From Pseudoramibacter fermentans (GTDB lineage Bacteria; Bacillota; Clostridia; Eubacteriales; Eubacteriaceae): a stretch of DNA of 64,000 nucleotides. The position numbers and the translations under genes were made by a program. The stretch is taken from assembly GCA_009493725.1 (NCBI GenBank), contig VOGB01000004.1, positions 558,001 to 622,000 of the forward strand, read 5' to 3'. A model generated the notes under the pieces. The model was not told the DNA's origin. It made no database searches and saw nothing but the letters and a program-made list of their open reading frames with translations. Below are positions 61,523-64,000 of the stretch, piece after piece. Position 1 is the first letter of the stretch, and each line of letters begins with the position of its first letter.

Positions 61523-62755
61523 ATGAACGCAGAATTTATGGCTGCATTAGATATTATTGAAAAAGAAAAGGGTATTAATAAAGAGGAACTGATACAGGAT
61601 ATTGAAAGTTCAATTGAGCAAGCCTATAAGAAGAATTATGGAAATGACCAGGACTTTGAAGTGAATTTTGACCGCGATACGGGCGAAATCAAAATTTTTG
61701 CGCGATGGCTTGTTGTGGACGATGATGCACCAATCGGACAATCTCATTCTGAAAAAAGATTTCACGATGCATTGAAAATTGACGATTCCTGTCAAATTGG
61801 AGATGTGATCGAGCAAGAAATCGAACCAAAAGATTTTGGACGAATTGCTGCTCAAAATGCCAAGCAGATGATTTATCAAAAAATAAAGGAACAGGAACGT
61901 AAAAAAATCTATAATGAATTCATCGAACATGAGGATGAAGTGGTTGTAGGCACCGTCGATCATGTTGAACGAAAAATGATTTTTGTGAATCTTGGTGATA
62001 CGATTGGTTTTTTACCTCAAAATGAACAGATCCCTGGAGAAAATTATCATGCAGGCGATAGAATTAAAGTTTATATTTTGTCTGTGCGCAATCAAAGCAA
62101 GGGACCGGAAATTATTTTATCGAGAAAACATCCGGGATTATTAAAAAGATTGCTGGAAGATGAAGTTCCTGAAATTTATGATGGCATTGTTGAGGTTGAA
62201 AGCATTGCCCGCGAGGCGGGAGCAAGATCTAAAATTGCTGTAAAATCAAATGATCCTTCGATTGATCCAGTAGGTGCTTGCGTAGGCCATAAAGGCAGCC
62301 GCATACAAAATATCATTGATGAACTGGGAAATGAAAAAATTGATGTGATTAAATACAGTGATAATCCGTATGAATATATCACAAATGCATTGAGCCCGGC
62401 CAATGTTAAGGAAGTATTGATTAATCAAGAAACGAAACAGGCCTACGCAATAGTTGATGATTTTCAATTCTCACTGGCCATTGGAAAAGAAGGACAAAAC
62501 GTTCGATTGGCGGTTCATCTAACCGGTTGGAAAATAGATATAAAAAGTGATTCTGAATTTGAAAAAATATTATCCGATAATCCTAATTTCAGAGAAGAAT
62601 TTAGCAAAAAAGACGAACATGTTGAAAAGCTTGTTGATGAAATCAAAAAAGAAATGGATGCACTGTTGGATAATACAGCCGGATCTGGTCAGCTTGACTT
62701 AGAAGATGATAATTATTCGATGGAATTAAATAGCGATGATGATCGTACCGAATAA
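61523..62755 (+). CDS. nusA: Transcription termination/antitermination factor NusA
   Basis: A 410-residue RNA polymerase-binding factor. It has the N-terminal polymerase-binding domain (1-125), the S1 domain (about 135-200, EDEVVVGTVDHVERKMIFVN) and two KH domains (VGACVGHKGSRIQNI and SLAIGKEGQNVRLA). The acidic repeats of E. coli NusA are absent, as usual in Firmicutes; the tail is short and acidic. Confidence 0.96.
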   Translation: MNAEFMAALDIIEKEKGINKEELIQDIESSIEQAYKKNYGNDQDFEVNFDRDTGEIKIFARWLVVDDDAPIGQSHSEKRFHDALKIDDSCQIGDVIEQEIEPKDFGRIAAQNAKQMIYQKIKEQERKKIYNEFIEHEDEVVVGTVDHVERKMIFVNLGDTIGFLPQNEQIPGENYHAGDRIKVYILSVRNQSKGPEIILSRKHPGLLKRLLEDEVPEIYDGIVEVESIAREAGARSKIAVKSNDPSIDPVGACVGHKGSRIQNIIDELGNEKIDVIKYSDNPYEYITNALSPANVKEVLINQETKQAYAIVDDFQFSLAIGKEGQNVRLAVHLTGWKIDIKSDSEFEKILSDNPNFREEFSKKDEHVEKLVDEIKKEMDALLDNTAGSGQLDLEDDNYSMELNSDDDRTE

Positions 62756-62757
62756 AA

Positions 62758-63027
62758 ATGAAAAAAATACCATTAAGAACTTGTATAGTATGTAAAGAAA
62801 AAATGCCTAAAAAGCAATTGGGGCGGATCGTTATCAATTCAGACGGAAATTTAGAATATGATCGTACGGGTAAGAAAAACGGCAGGGGGGCATACATATG
62901 TATGAATTCTCAATGCCTTTCCAAACTGAATGCCTCAATTTTATCGAGAACATTTAAACAGCAAATAACTTCTGAAAAAACAGAAGATTTGAAAAATATA
63001 TTATATAAGGAAATGAAAACCATGTAA
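62758..63027 (+). CDS. rnpM: YlxR family protein RnpM
   Basis: An 89-residue basic protein. RTCIVCKEKMPKKQLGRIV, DRTGKKNGRGAYICMN and a terminal CLSKL segment match YlxR; recent work names it RnpM, a modulator of RNase P. It starts two bases after nusA. The L7Ae-like ylxQ that usually follows is missing here; infB comes directly. Confidence 0.92.
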   Translation: MKKIPLRTCIVCKEKMPKKQLGRIVINSDGNLEYDRTGKKNGRGAYICMNSQCLSKLNASILSRTFKQQITSEKTEDLKNILYKEMKTM

Positions 63028-63051
63028 AAATAGAAAAAAGGAGGAGTTTAT

Positions 63052-64000
63052 ATGGCAAAATTGCGAGTCTACCAGTTAGCAAGTCAATATGAAATTCCCA
63101 GTAGAGAATTTGTTCAAATTTTAAATAGATATAATATTCCGGTTAAAAATCACATGAGTGCTTTAACCGATCAGCAGGTTGAAGAATTTAAAGCGAGCTT
63201 TGATCCAACTAAAGACCGCAGGGCAGAAGAACAAGTACCTAAAAAGAAAAAGTCAAATTCATCAAAGTCAACTTCTAAGAAAGCTTCACAAAAGTCTCAG
63301 CAAGAATCAAAGCCGACTTCTAAAAAGAAAGAAAAAAAGCCAGATAAAGCCGAAACAGTAAATAAAACACAGGCTGCAAGTGAGTTGAAAACGCAGGATA
63401 AAACCGAACCTAAAAAGAAAAAAAATAAAAAAGCTTCAAATCCTCATGCCGATAATAAATCTGGAGATCAATCCAATAGAAATACGAATAACCGTAACAA
63501 GAAGAACCGCAAGAAAAAATCTAAAAAATCAAATCGTGAGGAAACGATAAAAGTTAAAGACCATAGCAAAAAGGGAAAAGTTTCTCATTCTGTCTATAAA
63601 AAGAAAAAGGACGAAAAGAAATCCGAACAGGCTAAGAATAAGGTCTATGAAATTCCTGAAAGCTTAACTGTTGGCGAATTAGCTGATATTGTTGGTGCTA
63701 ATGCGACAGATATCATAAAAACATTGATGATGGCAGGGACAATGGCAACCATCAATCAAACGATTGACGCGGATACGGCTCAACTTGTCTGTGATGAACT
63801 CGGTTATGAAGTGAAAGTCATCAAAGATGAAGATGTTTTTGAAAAAATCATCGAAGAATATGATGAAAAAGAAACTGGAAATGAAGTTTCGAGACCACCT
63901 GTCGTTACGGTAATGGGACATGTTGACCACGGGAAAACTTCTTTATTGGACCGGATTAGAAAATCACACGTTACTGCAAGTGAAGCGGGTGGCATTACGC
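63052..64000 (+). CDS. infB: Translation initiation factor IF-2 (N-terminal part; runs off the window)
   Basis: The frame is open from the ATG at 63052 to the window end (316 codons visible). It follows AAAGGAGGAG. An N-terminal IF2_N-type segment (AKLRVYQLASQYEIPSREF) is followed by a Lys/Ser/Asn-rich linker of about 150 residues with many Lys runs, a second IF2_N segment (ESLTVGELADIVGANATDII), and the GTPase G1 motif GHVDHGKT at 289-296. The GTPase and C-terminal domains lie beyond the window. IF-2 delivers fMet-tRNA to the 30S subunit. Confidence 0.96.
   Translation, partial: MAKLRVYQLASQYEIPSREFVQILNRYNIPVKNHMSALTDQQVEEFKASFDPTKDRRAEEQVPKKKKSNSSKSTSKKASQKSQQESKPTSKKKEKKPDKAETVNKTQAASELKTQDKTEPKKKKNKKASNPHADNKSGDQSNRNTNNRNKKNRKKKSKKSNREETIKVKDHSKKGKVSHSVYKKKKDEKKSEQAKNKVYEIPESLTVGELADIVGANATDIIKTLMMAGTMATINQTIDADTAQLVCDELGYEVKVIKDEDVFEKIIEEYDEKETGNEVSRPPVVTVMGHVDHGKTSLLDRIRKSHVTASEAGGIT

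Noticed and set aside
63179..63361. Lys/Ser-rich 60-codon frame on the plus strand
   Set aside because: It is an out-of-frame reading of the low-complexity linker of infB, which is itself open from 63052 to the window end.
1..64000. Mobile elements, CRISPR arrays, tRNA or rRNA genes
   Set aside because: I looked for direct-repeat arrays, transposase or integrase motifs and tRNA-like TTCRA segments with CCA ends and found none that hold up.

Overview
The window is a gene-dense chromosomal stretch from a low-to-mid GC Gram-positive bacterium, most likely an anaerobic member of the Clostridia. Supporting signs are strong GGAGG-type ribosome binding sites, consensus sigma-A promoters, a T-box leader on tyrS, a SAM-I (S-box) riboswitch on metK, and the Firmicutes block rpmF-plsX-acpP-rnc-smc-ftsY-ylxM-ffh-rpsP-khpA-rimM-trmD-rplS-lepB-rbgA-rnhB-yraN. 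Acetate kinase, a small 4Fe-4S ferredoxin, the radical-SAM enzyme HemZ and an RseC-like protein suit a fermentative or acetogenic anaerobe. A Eubacteriaceae-like lineage is possible, but no species can be named from sequence alone. I see no rRNA or tRNA genes, CRISPR arrays, insertion sequences or prophage.

Layout. 1-7.5 kb: the tail of a U32 peptidase, then protein quality control (tig, clpP, clpX, lon), engB and queG. 7.6-18.8 kb: gltX, secD, secF, recJ, apt, rel (ppGpp), dtd, a metallo-beta-lactamase-fold hydrolase and hemZ. 18.8-24.1 kb: aspS, an RseC-like protein, a HAD phosphatase, a Crp/Fnr regulator divergent from a ferredoxin, and a two-gene chromate-type transporter. 24.1-28.2 kb: T-box and tyrS, then an M29 aminopeptidase and tmcAL on the minus strand. 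28.3-43.6 kb: ackA and the long conserved block for ribosome assembly, lipid synthesis, chromosome condensation, SRP and tRNA modification. 43.7-53.6 kb: SAM riboswitch and metK, ftsEX, a C-terminal processing protease, uvrB and uvrA, and tcdA on the minus strand. 53.7-58.7 kb: an accessory-looking operon (extracellular solute-binding protein, a second TrmD fused to a MarR-type winged helix, citrate synthase), then a sodium-dependent transporter. 58.7-64 kb: a cytosolic parvulin on the minus strand, then pyrH, frr, rimP, nusA, rnpM and the start of infB.

Most of the window is housekeeping. The outstanding feature is the operon at 53.7-57.1 kb. It carries a second, diverged TrmD with its SPOUT motifs intact, read in frame into a MarR-family DNA-binding domain. 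A textbook ribosome binding site and ATG lie exactly at the junction, while the TrmD start itself has no Shine-Dalgarno. The locus may therefore make both a 402-residue fusion and a free 162-residue MarR regulator. It sits between a solute-binding protein and citrate synthase, overlapping the latter by 4 bases.

Other points of interest are terminator-like hairpins inside otherwise continuous operons (rpmF/plsX, khpA/rimM, pyrH leader, frr/rimP), a nested inverted repeat between ftsX and ctpA, the absence of the usual uppS-cdsA-dxr-rseP-proS-polC block between frr and rimP, and a visible drop in GC content from the first half of the window to the second.
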